The notes under the pieces: generated by a model | Database searches by the model: none | What the model saw: the letters and a program-made list of their open reading frames with translations, nothing else | What the model was told of the DNA's origin: nothing | From: Ciceribacter lividus | GTDB lineage: Bacteria; Pseudomonadota; Alphaproteobacteria; Rhizobiales; Rhizobiaceae | Reading direction: 5' to 3' | Length of the DNA: 64,000 bases | NCBI RefSeq assembly: GCF_003337715.1 | Contig: NZ_QPIX01000015.1 | Location: 1 to 64,000 of the forward strand | Shown here: piece by piece, positions 1-8,335 of the stretch | Layout: each line of letters begins with the position of its first letter | How positions within the stretch are numbered: position 1 is the stretch's first letter | Position numbers and translations under genes: made by a program

Positions 1-1
1 C

Positions 2-109
2 ATCGAAGGCCACATCGCCGACGGCACCGCATCGCTGATGCTCAACACCACCACCCAGGGCGATACCCCGAGCCACTGGCTGGAGGTCAGGTGGCGACAG
101 ACCTTCTGA
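2..109 (+). CDS. C-terminal fragment of an unidentified protein
   Basis: An open frame enters from the left edge and stops at TGA 107-109, giving 35 residues that end in SHWLEVRWRQTF. The composition (TASLMLNTTTQGDTPSHW) looks like a folded, probably exported or beta-rich domain, but I do not recognise the family. No start codon is visible because the gene begins outside the window. It could be the end of a surface or metabolic protein; the fragment is too short to decide. It reads toward glnE, which is on the opposite strand. Confidence 0.45.
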   Translation: MEGHIADGTASLMLNTTTQGDTPSHWLEVRWRQTF

Positions 110-292
110 ATACGGTCACTTCTTCATCCGAGGGGCACGGTGCACGGCCGTGCCCCCAGAACCGTCCGTCCTCATTCGCAACAAGGGCGGTGCCGACGGA
201 CTGCGGGACAATGTCCGCGGCGGCGGCGGCGTTCGACCCACCCTTCCCGCCTTGCGGCACGCAACCTAAGCTCTTCTCAAAGGAGTTCAGAG

Positions 293-442
293 ATGGAGTA
301 CCTGGAAATCGCAGCGGCGGCGTTTGTCTGCCTGCTGGCTCTCCTGACCATGGTCGGCGGCATCCTGCTTGCCATCAGTTTCGCGACGAAGCCTTGTCCG
401 GCGACGCGTTATTCCAAAGGCCGCGAACGCCAGAAGCATTAG
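293..442 (+). CDS. Small single-span membrane protein
   Basis: A 49-residue protein starting MEYLEIAAAAFVCLLALL, with one strongly hydrophobic helix (about residues 5-30) followed by a basic tail (RYSKGRERQKH), suggesting an N-out/C-in or tail-in inner-membrane peptide. The start is supported by AAAGGAG at 279-285, placed 7 bases before the ATG; a longer in-frame start upstream has no such site. The gene is convergent with glnE (stop 66 bases away). No family is recognised. The strong ribosome binding site and clean hydrophobic profile make it a likely real gene; its function is unknown. Confidence 0.55.
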   Translation: MEYLEIAAAAFVCLLALLTMVGGILLAISFATKPCPATRYSKGRERQKH

Positions 443-507
443 GGTCGTCCTGAACGACGCCTGTCGACGATTGCAGCTGGTCCGCCGGCCGAGACAGCCA
501 CATCCCC

Positions 508-3465
508 TCACCCCTTCACGACCGCCTGGAACACCTTTCTCACCGCCCTGGAAAGCCGCTTGATCTCGGCCTCCAGCGTCTTGATGTCCGGGCAGTCGCC
601 GGCGCGGCAGACGAGGTCGATCAGCCCCGCCGGCACCGCGTCGGGCTTGAACGGCCCGTCGATGCAGAGCCGCGTCACCTGCGAGATCTCGCTGTAGAGC
701 CTGATCGCCTCGAGGCAGAGATCAAGGTCGTTGACGTCCATCAGCGCGCCGCCCGCCGCCTTCAGCGCCTCCTCCGTGGTGAGGCCGTTCACCTTCACCG
801 CGATGCCGCGCGCGGGCGCGACAAGCGTCAGGTATTGCGCGATGAACTCGATATCGATCAGCCCGCCGGGAATGAGCTTCAGGTCCCAGATGTCGCGCGG
901 CGGCTTCTCCTCGTCGATCATCTTGCGCATCTCGGCGACGTCGCGGGCGGTCTTCGCCTCCTCGCGCGGTCGCTCCAGCACCTCGGCGATGATCCGTTCG
1001 GCATCGGCGATCAGCTCGGTGTCGCCGCAGATCAGCCGTGCGCGGGTGAGCGCCATGTGCTCCCAGGTCCAGGCCTCCTCCTTCTGGTACTTCTCGAAGG
1101 AGCGCAGTCTGGTCGCCACCGGCCCCTTGTTGCCGGAGGGGCGAAGCCGCATGTCGACCTCGTAGAGCACGCCTTCCGCCGTCGGGGCCGAGAGCGCCGA
1201 GATCAGCCGCTGCGTGAGCCGGGTGAAGTAGCGCACCGGATCGAGCGGCTTCGGCCCGTCGGATTCGCCCGCCTCGTCGTCGTAGTCATAGAGCAGGATC
1301 AGGTCGATGTCGGAGCCCGCCGTCAGCTCGAAGCTGCCGAGCTTGCCCATGCCGGCAATCGCCACCCTGCCGCCGGGGAAGCGGCCGTGATGGGCCTCGA
1401 TCTCGCGCAGCACGGCGGCGAGCGCGGCCTCGAGGATGAGGGTCGCGAGATCGGTGAAGGCGCGCCCCGCCTGCATGCCGCCGATCGTTCCCGTCAGCAG
1501 CCGGATGCCGATCAGGAAGCGGTGCTCGGCGGCAAAGATGCGCAGCCGGTCGAGCAGGTCCTCGTAGTGTCGTGCACCGGCGAGGAAGCTTTCGAGACGG
1601 TCGGAAAGATAGTCGCGGGTCGGCAGTTCCACCATCAGCGACGGGTCGAGCATGCCGTCGAAGACGTGCGGCCTGGAGGCGATGATGTCGGCGAGCCGGG
1701 GCGCCGAGGACATGATGTTGACGATGAGTTCGAGCAGCGCCGGGTTCTGGCCGAGCAGCGAGAAGAGCTGGATGCCCGCCGGAAGCCCGGAGAGGAAGTT
1801 GTCGAAACGCAGCAGCGCCTCGTCGGCGCGGCGGCTCTCGCCGAAGGTCTTCAGGAGCTGCGGCATCAGCTCGGTCAGCCGCTCGCGCGCCTCGACGGAC
1901 TGTGTCGCACGGTAGCGGCCGTAATGCCAGGTGCGGATGACGCGCGAGATGTCCTCCGGCCGTTCGAAGCCGAGCGCGACAAGCGTCTTCAGCGTATCCG
2001 GATCGTCGCGCTGGCCGGTGAAGACGAGGTTGCCGTGGGCGCCGGACAACTCTCCTTCGTGCTCGAAGAGCTTGGCATAGCGCCGCTCGACCGACTTCAG
2101 CACGCTTTCCAGCCGCGCGGAGAAGCTCGCCGTGTCGGCAAACCCGGCCATCAGCGCGATGCGCCTCAGCTCCGCCTCGGTTTGCGGCAGCACATGCGTC
2201 TGCTCGTCGTAGACCATCTGGATCCGGTGCTCGATATCGCGCAGGATCCAGTAGCACTCGGTGAGTTCGCTCCGTGTCGTCTCGTCGATCCAGCTGGCGT
2301 CGGTCAGCGCCTGCAGCGCTTCCTCGGTCGCCCTCACGCGCAGCTGCGGCATGCGGCCGCCGGCGATCAGCTGCTGGGTCTGGGCGAAGAATTCGATCTC
2401 GCGGATGCCGCCGCGGCCGAGCTTGACGTTGTGGCCCTTGACCGCGATCGCGCCGAAGCCCTTGTGGGCGTGGATCTGCCGCTTGATCGAGTGGATGTCG
2501 GCGATCGCCGCATAGTCGAGATATTTCCGGTAGACGAAGGGCACCAGCTCGCGCAGGAACCCCTCGCCGGCCGCCAGATCACCGCCGACCGGCCGCGCCT
2601 TGATGAAGGCGGCCCGCTCCCAGTTCTGCCCGCGTCCCTCGTAATAGAGGATCGCCGCCTCGACCGGCACGGCAAGCGGGGTCGAGCCGGGGTCGGGCCG
2701 CAGCCTGAGGTCGGTGCGGAAGACATAGCCGTCTGCGGTGCGCTCCTGCATGATCCGCACCAGCCTCCGCATCATCCGCCCGAAGGTCTCGGTCGCATCC
2801 TCGGGCGAGACGAGGATGCCGGCGAGCGGCTCGAAGAAGACGACGAGGTCGATGTCGGAGGAATAGTTGAGCTCGCGGGCGCCGAGCTTGCCCATGCCGA
2901 GCACGATGAGGCCACTGCCGGCCGACGGCGCCGAGCGGTCGGGAAGCTTCAGCTTGCCGGCATCCTCGCCCGCAAGCAGCAGGTGGTCGACGGCGGCCGC
3001 GACCGCCGCCTCCGCCATGGCGGTCAGCCAGCCCGTCGTCTGCCGGCCGTCGAAGAGGCGGGAGAGATCGGCGAGCGCCACCAGGAAGGAAAGCCTGCGC
3101 TTGGCGATCCGCAGCCGCGACATCACCTCGGCCTCGGTCGGCACCGCTCCGTCGCCATTGCCCTTCCAGGCGTCGCGGGCGCTCGCCACCAGCCCTTCGA
3201 GGAGCGGCTCCAGTGGCTCCGAAACCGCGCTTGCGAGCAGCGCCGGTTTCAGCGTGGCGGTTTCGCGCAGATAGGGCGAGAGGCTGATCACCGCCGTCAC
3301 GAAGGATTTGAGCGGCGTCTCCTCCGCCATCAGTGCGGCAATCGCCGGCTCCTGCCGGCCGATCTCCTTCAGCGCCGCAACAGCCGCCTTGAGTTCGGTC
3401 TGGTTGAGCGGGCGGATGACGTCCGGCGCGACCGCGCGGAGCCAGGTGTTCGACTGATCAGCCAT
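508..3465 (-). CDS. glnE: Bifunctional glutamine synthetase adenylyltransferase/deadenylase
   Basis: GlnE controls glutamine synthetase by adding AMP to, or removing it from, a tyrosine of each subunit in response to PII signal protein and glutamine. The 985-residue length is normal for the family. Two nucleotidyltransferase domains are visible, each with the G-[SG]-D-[IL]-D metal-binding pattern: the N-terminal deadenylylase (GMGKLGARELNYSSDIDL, residues about 190-207) and the C-terminal adenylylase (GMGKLGSFEL with GSDIDL near residue 718). The start MADQSNTW follows a strong GGGAGGAGG ribosome binding site. It is the last gene of a minus-strand run, downstream of the kinase at 3563-4969, with 97 bases between them. 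It is cytoplasmic. Nothing is unusual in length or motifs. Confidence 0.97.
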   Translation of the reverse strand: MADQSNTWLRAVAPDVIRPLNQTELKAAVAALKEIGRQEPAIAALMAEETPLKSFVTAVISLSPYLRETATLKPALLASAVSEPLEPLLEGLVASARDAWKGNGDGAVPTEAEVMSRLRIAKRRLSFLVALADLSRLFDGRQTTGWLTAMAEAAVAAAVDHLLLAGEDAGKLKLPDRSAPSAGSGLIVLGMGKLGARELNYSSDIDLVVFFEPLAGILVSPEDATETFGRMMRRLVRIMQERTADGYVFRTDLRLRPDPGSTPLAVPVEAAILYYEGRGQNWERAAFIKARPVGGDLAAGEGFLRELVPFVYRKYLDYAAIADIHSIKRQIHAHKGFGAIAVKGHNVKLGRGGIREIEFFAQTQQLIAGGRMPQLRVRATEEALQALTDASWIDETTRSELTECYWILRDIEHRIQMVYDEQTHVLPQTEAELRRIALMAGFADTASFSARLESVLKSVERRYAKLFEHEGELSGAHGNLVFTGQRDDPDTLKTLVALGFERPEDISRVIRTWHYGRYRATQSVEARERLTELMPQLLKTFGESRRADEALLRFDNFLSGLPAGIQLFSLLGQNPALLELIVNIMSSAPRLADIIASRPHVFDGMLDPSLMVELPTRDYLSDRLESFLAGARHYEDLLDRLRIFAAEHRFLIGIRLLTGTIGGMQAGRAFTDLATLILEAALAAVLREIEAHHGRFPGGRVAIAGMGKLGSFELTAGSDIDLILLYDYDDEAGESDGPKPLDPVRYFTRLTQRLISALSAPTAEGVLYEVDMRLRPSGNKGPVATRLRSFEKYQKEEAWTWEHMALTRARLICGDTELIADAERIIAEVLERPREEAKTARDVAEMRKMIDEEKPPRDIWDLKLIPGGLIDIEFIAQYLTLVAPARGIAVKVNGLTTEEALKAAGGALMDVNDLDLCLEAIRLYSEISQVTRLCIDGPFKPDAVPAGLIDLVCRAGDCPDIKTLEAEIKRLSRAVRKVFQAVVKG

Positions 3466-3562
3466 GGGGCCTCCTCCCTCGACCGCGGCGGTATCCGCGA
3501 TTCTCGCCTTTGCCGGCGCAGATTAGAGGAGCGGAGGGGCAAAGGGAATCACATCCCTCGCT

Positions 3563-4969
3563 TCAGATCTTCTGTCCCGGAAAGACCATCGTCGCCGTCA
3601 GGCCGGGCTGTTCCCTGCCCGGCGCGGTATCGGAGAGTTCGAGCCGCCCGCCATGCAGCGCCATGATCGCCTCGACCAGGGACAAGCCCAGCCCGGTGCC
3701 GGGCTTCGAACGGCTTTCGTCGAGCCGCATGAAGCGCTTGACGACATCGGCGCGCTTTTCGGCGGGAACGCCCGGCCCGTGGTCGGAGACCGAGAGGCAC
3801 AATTCGCCGCCGGCTTTCGCCACCGTGAGCGTGATCGTGCCGTCGCCGTCGCTTTCGGTTCCATACTTGATGGCGTTGTCGACGAGGTTCGAGATCGCCT
3901 GGCCGATCAGCTCGCGGTTGCCGCGCACCGAAAGCCCCGGCGCAATCTCGGTCGCAAGCTTCTGACCCGCCTCTTCGGCCACCGGCTCGTAGAGTTCGGC
4001 CGCGTCGGCGGCGATCGCCGACAGGTCGACGTCGGAAAGCTCGGCGGCGATCGAACCCGCCTCGACACGGCTGATCATCAGGAGCGCGTTGAAGGTGCGG
4101 ATCAGCTGGTCGGATTCGGAGATGATGCCTTCGAGCGCGGCCCGCCTTGCCCCGTCGTCGTCCTCGGCGAGCGCATCCGCCGCCTTGTTGCGCAGCCGCG
4201 TCAGCGGCGTCTTCAGATCGTGCGCGATGTTGTCGGAAACCTGCCGCAGCCCCTCGTTCAGCCGCTCGATCCGCCCCAGCATGTCGTTCAGCGATTGCGA
4301 CAGGCGGTCGAATTCGTCGCCCGAACCGCCGACCGGCAGGCGCTGGGAAAGGTCGCCCGCCATGATCTTGGTGCTTGCCGCCGACATCCGGTCGATCCGC
4401 TTCAGCGCGTTGCGGCCGATCGCAAACCAGATGATCAGCGCCCCGAAGCCCATGATTGCCAGCGCCACCATCAGCGCCTTGCGGACGAGAAGGCGGAATT
4501 TCGCCGGCTCGCCGAGGTCGCGGCCGATCAGCACGCGCAGCCCGTTGTCGAGAATGAAGACATGGGCGGTGGCGATGTGCTTTTTGCCGTCGCCGGTCTC
4601 GGAATAGCGCTCGTAGACGAAGGGGAAGTCGGTCCAGCCCTCCTTGTCGAATATGCCCGGCTGCAGCGAGCCGACATTGCCGGCGAGGATCTCGCCGTTC
4701 GGCCCGGCGATCACATAGAGGTTGGCGCCCGGCTGGCGGGCCCGTTGCTCCATGATCTTCAGCATCTGGTTCATGCCGCCGCTGCTGTAGGCGCGCTCGA
4801 TGTCGGTCACTTCCTGCTGCAGGCTGTCGCGGGTCTGCTGGTTGAGCAGCCGCTCGGAAAGCGCCGTCACGTAGAAGACGAGGAAGGCCGCGCAGAGCGC
4901 AAAGAGCACGATATAGAGGGCGGAGAGCCGGACTGCCGTCGACTTGAAGAGCACACCGATGCGGGACAT
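3563..4969 (-). CDS. OmpR-class sensor histidine kinase
   Basis: A 468-residue inner-membrane kinase. TM1 (about 16-35) and TM2 (about 165-186) enclose a periplasmic sensor of about 130 residues; then come HAMP (187-240), HisKA with phospho-accepting His250 in the motif IAHDLKTPLTRLR, and a HATPase domain with N box (NLVDNAIKYG), G1 box (DHGPGVP) and G2 box (GTGLGLSLV). It starts 7 bases after the stop of the response regulator at 4977-5735, so the two are co-transcribed partners. The stimulus is unknown. Position beside degP suggests envelope stress, but this is inference from neighbours. The same block (regulator, kinase, glnE beside degP and ccm genes) is known from Sinorhizobium-type genomes. 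Confidence 0.92.
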   Translation of the reverse strand: MSRIGVLFKSTAVRLSALYIVLFALCAAFLVFYVTALSERLLNQQTRDSLQQEVTDIERAYSSGGMNQMLKIMEQRARQPGANLYVIAGPNGEILAGNVGSLQPGIFDKEGWTDFPFVYERYSETGDGKKHIATAHVFILDNGLRVLIGRDLGEPAKFRLLVRKALMVALAIMGFGALIIWFAIGRNALKRIDRMSAASTKIMAGDLSQRLPVGGSGDEFDRLSQSLNDMLGRIERLNEGLRQVSDNIAHDLKTPLTRLRNKAADALAEDDDGARRAALEGIISESDQLIRTFNALLMISRVEAGSIAAELSDVDLSAIAADAAELYEPVAEEAGQKLATEIAPGLSVRGNRELIGQAISNLVDNAIKYGTESDGDGTITLTVAKAGGELCLSVSDHGPGVPAEKRADVVKRFMRLDESRSKPGTGLGLSLVEAIMALHGGRLELSDTAPGREQPGLTATMVFPGQKI

Positions 4970-4976
4970 GGACGGG

Positions 4977-5735
4977 TTACCCTTCGTCCTTGATCATGTA
5001 GCCGGCGCCGCGCACCGTCTTCAGCAGCGGCTTGTCGAAATCCTTCTCGATCTTCGAGCGCAGCCGCGACACATGCACGTCGATGACGTTGGTCTGCGGG
5101 TCGAAGTGATAGTCCCAGACGTTTTCGAGCAGCATGGTGCGCGTCACCACCTGGCCTGCATTCTTCATCAGGTATTCGAGCAGGCGGTATTCCCGCGGCT
5201 GCAGCAGGAGTTCCCTGCCACCGCGGCGAACCTCGTGGGAGAGCCGGTCGAGTTCGAGGTCGCCGACGCGGTAGACCATGTCCTGCTCCGGCTTGCCCTT
5301 GCGGCGGCCGAGCACTTCGACGCGGGCGAGAAGCTCGCTGAAGGCGTAGGGTTTCGGAAGGTAGTCGTCACCACCGGCGCGAAGCCCCGTCACGCGGTCG
5401 TCCACCTGCCCGAGCGCGGAGAGGATCAGCACCGGCGTGTCGACGCCGCGCTTCCTCAGCTCGCTGATCACCGACAGGCCGTCGCGGCGCGGCAGCATCC
5501 GGTCGACGATGAGCACGTCGTAGCCGTTCTCGCTCGCCATGAAGAGGCCGCTCTCGCCGTCGCTCGCGTGGTCCGCGACGATACCCGCCTCGCGAAAACC
5601 CTTGACCATGTAGGCCGCGGCCTCGAGGTCGTCTTCGATCACCAGTATTTTCATGCGCGGGACATTAGCGCCGGCCGCGGCCTCCGCACAACCGGTTTCG
5701 CCCGTGCCAGGCGCTGTCTGCTGTGGGGAATTCAT
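4977..5735 (-). CDS. OmpR/PhoB-family response regulator
   Basis: A DNA-binding response regulator of 252 residues. The receiver domain begins at MKILVIEDD (residue 28), with acidic pocket Glu34/Asp35/Asp36, phospho-acceptor Asp78 (LIVDRM) and Lys128 (LPKPY); a winged-helix effector follows (VWDYHFDPQTNVIDVHVSRL). Start choice: the long start (MNSPQQ...) has AAGGAGG five bases upstream, while the short start MKILV at 5654 has no ribosome binding site, so the 27-residue N-terminal extension is probably real even though most relatives start at MKIL. It is co-transcribed with the kinase at 3563-4969, and a terminator separates it from degP. Confidence 0.92.
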   Translation of the reverse strand: MNSPQQTAPGTGETGCAEAAAGANVPRMKILVIEDDLEAAAYMVKGFREAGIVADHASDGESGLFMASENGYDVLIVDRMLPRRDGLSVISELRKRGVDTPVLILSALGQVDDRVTGLRAGGDDYLPKPYAFSELLARVEVLGRRKGKPEQDMVYRVGDLELDRLSHEVRRGGRELLLQPREYRLLEYLMKNAGQVVTRTMLLENVWDYHFDPQTNVIDVHVSRLRSKIEKDFDKPLLKTVRGAGYMIKDEG

Positions 5736-5751
5736 GCTGGCCTCCTTGCCT

Positions 5752-5799
5752 GAAAGGAAAGGGCGCCGCGCGGCCCGAAGCCGGTCCCGCGCGGCGCCC
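5752..5799 (-). terminator. Rho-independent terminator of degP
   Basis: On the minus strand a 13-bp perfect GC stem (GGGCGCCGCGCGG paired with CCGCGCGGCGCCC, forward arms 5761-5773 and 5787-5799) is followed by TTTCCTTTC. It lies just after the degP stop (5822) and before the response-regulator start (5735). The tract is not a pure T-run, so termination may be partial. Confidence 0.7.
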
Positions 5800-5821
5800 T
5801 GGATGTCGGCCTTCGGCCGGA

Positions 5822-7366
5822 TCAGCCCTGGTCGATCGGCAGGGCGACGAAGCGGCTGCCGTTCTGCGATTCGACCTGGAACAGCGCCTTGGTGCGGCCG
5901 TCCTTCTTCGCCTGCTCGATCACCTTCATGACCTCGTCGGCGGTGGAGACGGCCTGGTTGTTGACCGAGACGATCTTCTCGCCGGCCTGCAGGCCCTTGT
6001 CGGCGGCATCCGAGTCCGGATCGACGTCAACGATGGTCAGGCCCTTGCCGTCTTCGGCCGGCTTGACGCTGATGCCCATGTTGGCGAGCGCCTGTTCGGT
6101 CGAGGGTGCGGCCTTGTCCGGCGTCGTTTCGCCGGCCGAGGCCTGCTGGTCCTTCGGCAGTTCGCCGAGTTCGACCTTCATCGCCATCGACTTGCCTTCG
6201 CGCCAGATCGAGACGTCGACGGTGGTTCCGGGCGCGAAGGCGGCAATGCGCCGGGCGAGGTCGCGCGGGTCCTTGACCGGCTCGCCATTGACGGCCGTCA
6301 CGACGTCACCCTGCTTGATGCCCGCCTTCTCGCCCGGAGAACCGGCCTGCGGGGCGACGACGAGCGCGCCGCTTGCTTCCGAAAGGCCGAGCGAGTCGGC
6401 GATGTCCTTCGTCACCGGCTGGATCTGCACGCCGAGCCAGCCGCGTTCGACGGTGCCCGACTTGATGAGTTCGTCGACGACGCCCTTGGCGACGGAGGCC
6501 GGAATTGCGAACGCAATGCCGACATTGCCACCCGACGGCGAGAAGATCGCGGTGTTGATGCCCACCACTTCGCCGTTCAGGTTGAAGTCCGGACCACCGG
6601 AATTGCCGCGGTTCACCGCCGCGTCGATCTGGATGTAGTCGTCATAGGGGCCGGAGCCGATGTCGCGGCCGCGGGCCGAGATGATGCCGGCCGTCACCGT
6701 GCCACCGAGGCCGAAGGGGTTGCCGACGGCGACGACCCAGTCGCCCACGCGCATGTTCTCGTCAGCCGCGAACTGCACGTAGGTGAACTTCTGCTTCGGG
6801 TTCTCGACCTTCAGAACAGCGAGGTCGGTGCGCCGGTCGGTGCCGACGAGCTTCGCGTCGAGCTCGGTGCCGTCGTTCATGACGACCGTGTAGGCGGCGC
6901 CGTCCTCGACGACATGGTTGTTGGTGACGATGTAACCGTCGTCGGAAATGAAGAAGCCGGAGCCCTGCGAGGTCGGACGAAGGCGGCCTTCACCGCGCGG
7001 GCGGTTCGGCTTCTTGTCCGGACGGGCATCCGGGCCGGGCATGCCGAATTCCTTGAAGAAGCGCTTCAGCGGGTGGTCGTCCGGGAGATCTTCGAAACCG
7101 CGACCGCCGAAGCCGAACTGGAAGTTGCTTTCGTCCTGCGCCGTCTGGACGTTCGACTGAACGCGGACCGAAACGACGGCCGGGGAAACGGCCGAAACGA
7201 CATCGGCGAAGCTCGGCACCTGCGGGGCTTCGACGCGGACGGCCTCGGCATAGGCCGGAACGATCATCGCCGGCACGGAGCCCGCAACGATCACCGCGGC
7301 AAGACCTGCCGCCGTCGAGTTGCGGAGCATCGTCTTGAGCTTGGAGCGTCCATTGCTGTTGAACAT
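5822..7366 (-). CDS. degP: Periplasmic serine protease DegP/HtrA family (Do-like)
   Basis: An HtrA-type protease/chaperone that degrades misfolded envelope proteins in the periplasm. Using the ATG at 7366 (MFNSNGR; AAAAGG-TAGG 8-12 bases upstream), the protein has 514 residues with a signal peptide ending near AYA-EAVRV (residue 40). The catalytic triad is His151 (TNNHVV), Asp181 (RTDLAVL) and Ser256 (RGNSGGP). Two PDZ domains follow (about 290-380 and 425-505). The acidic, Gly/Phe-rich loop around residues 80-130 is typical of rhizobial DegP1. An in-frame ATG at 7390 gives eight more residues but lacks a good ribosome binding site. The two-component pair immediately downstream may respond to the same stress (inference). 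Confidence 0.95.
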   Translation of the reverse strand: MFNSNGRSKLKTMLRNSTAAGLAAVIVAGSVPAMIVPAYAEAVRVEAPQVPSFADVVSAVSPAVVSVRVQSNVQTAQDESNFQFGFGGRGFEDLPDDHPLKRFFKEFGMPGPDARPDKKPNRPRGEGRLRPTSQGSGFFISDDGYIVTNNHVVEDGAAYTVVMNDGTELDAKLVGTDRRTDLAVLKVENPKQKFTYVQFAADENMRVGDWVVAVGNPFGLGGTVTAGIISARGRDIGSGPYDDYIQIDAAVNRGNSGGPDFNLNGEVVGINTAIFSPSGGNVGIAFAIPASVAKGVVDELIKSGTVERGWLGVQIQPVTKDIADSLGLSEASGALVVAPQAGSPGEKAGIKQGDVVTAVNGEPVKDPRDLARRIAAFAPGTTVDVSIWREGKSMAMKVELGELPKDQQASAGETTPDKAAPSTEQALANMGISVKPAEDGKGLTIVDVDPDSDAADKGLQAGEKIVSVNNQAVSTADEVMKVIEQAKKDGRTKALFQVESQNGSRFVALPIDQG

Positions 7367-7637
7367 GTGACCTACCTTTTCTCTTTTCATCTGACTGTTG
7401 GCCGGGAAGCCGGCGTGAAGCGGTGGATGAGGAGAGATATAGGACGGCCCACGTTACTGCGAACTGTACGGCAGATGAAATCTTGGTAATCTTCGGGAAG
7501 GACCGGAGCGATCGGCCGCAGGACCACGCAGCCGCCGATCCGCCGCTCTCACGGACGGGAACGCGCAAAAGCCGGGAAATACCATCAAAACAAGATGATA
7601 CGACGCCCTGCTCCGGCTGATGCGGAGGTGCAGCGGC

Positions 7638-8081
7638 TCAGTCCTCGATCAGCGCCTTCAGCCGCGCCTCTTCCTCGGGCGAAAGCCTTTCCGGTGCGGG
7701 ACGATGGCGGCCGCGCGCGTAGACGAGCGCCGCAAACGCGCCGATCACCAGCAGCACGGCGGGTGCGCCCCACAACACGTAGGTCTTGGCCGAGACGCGC
7801 GGTTTCAGGAGCACGAACTCGCCGTAGCGCGACACCACGTAATCGATGACTTGCTCGTCGCTGTCGCCGTCAACGATGCGCTGGCGCACGATGAGCCTCA
7901 GGTCGCGGGCGAGATCGGCGTTCGAATCGTCGATCGACTGGTTCTGGCAGACGAGGCAGCGCAGCTGCGCGGACAGATTGCGCGCGCGCTGTTCCAGCGC
8001 CGGATCGGCCAGCACTTCGTCCGGATTGACGGCGAAGGCGGGCAGCGGCGCGAACACCGACAGTGCCAGGATGACGGCCAT
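7638..8081 (-). CDS. ccmH: Cytochrome c-type biogenesis protein CcmH/CycL
   Basis: An apocytochrome c reductase/thioredox component of the System I maturation machinery. It is membrane-anchored with a periplasmic CXXC that keeps the haem-binding cysteines of apocytochrome reduced. The protein has 147 residues: signal sequence ([17 protein letters not shown]), the motif [16 protein letters not shown] with Cys42 and Cys45, one C-terminal TM span (about 102-122) and a charged cytoplasmic tail. The start is the ATG at 8081. It is the last gene of the ccm run, separated from ccmF by 254 bases holding a family A repeat, whereas the upstream ccm genes overlap by a few bases. Confidence 0.93.
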   Translation of the reverse strand: MAVILALSVFAPLPAFAVNPDEVLADPALEQRARNLSAQLRCLVCQNQSIDDSNADLARDLRLIVRQRIVDGDSDEQVIDYVVSRYGEFVLLKPRVSAKTYVLWGAPAVLLVIGAFAALVYARGRHRPAPERLSPEEEARLKALIED

Positions 8082-8109
8082 CAGCAAGCGTCGGAGCGTG
8101 TTGACGGGA

Positions 8110-8313
8110 TACCCCCCTCTGTCACTTCGTGACATCTCCCCCACAAGAGGGGAGATCGCCGGGGCTCCAGCCTCGGCGTTCGCAGAAAAGGACGTGACGG
8201 CGCCGTCTGGCCGATCTCCCCCCTTGTGGGGGTTGAGGAGCGGCCGGCGGAGCCGGGCAATCGATCCAGTGAATCGATTGCAGCGACGAACGCCGGCAGG
8301 GCAGAGGGGGGTG
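8110..8313. repeat. Family A intergenic mosaic element (RIME-like) between ccmF and ccmH
   Basis: Two inverted modules: one with TCACTTCGTGA (8121-8131) between CCCCCCTCTG and a GGGGAGATC hairpin, and a second running from a GATCTCCCC/GGGG hairpin through the AATCGATCCAGTGAATCGATT palindrome region (8259-8279) to GCAGAGGGGGG. Near-identical modules occur at 23112-23340, 35140-35319, 42715-42907, 51551-51751 and 63045-63219. The structure matches the known class of rhizobial intergenic mosaic elements; the exact subfamily is not assigned. Confidence 0.85.
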
Positions 8314-8335
8314 AACCTCACAACAGGCTGATCCC

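Noticed and set aside
835-3666. A 943-codon plus-strand frame opposite glnE
   Set aside because: It mirrors glnE on the other strand; its translation is Arg/Ala/Gly/His-rich low-complexity with no family, as expected for antisense frames in high-GC DNA.
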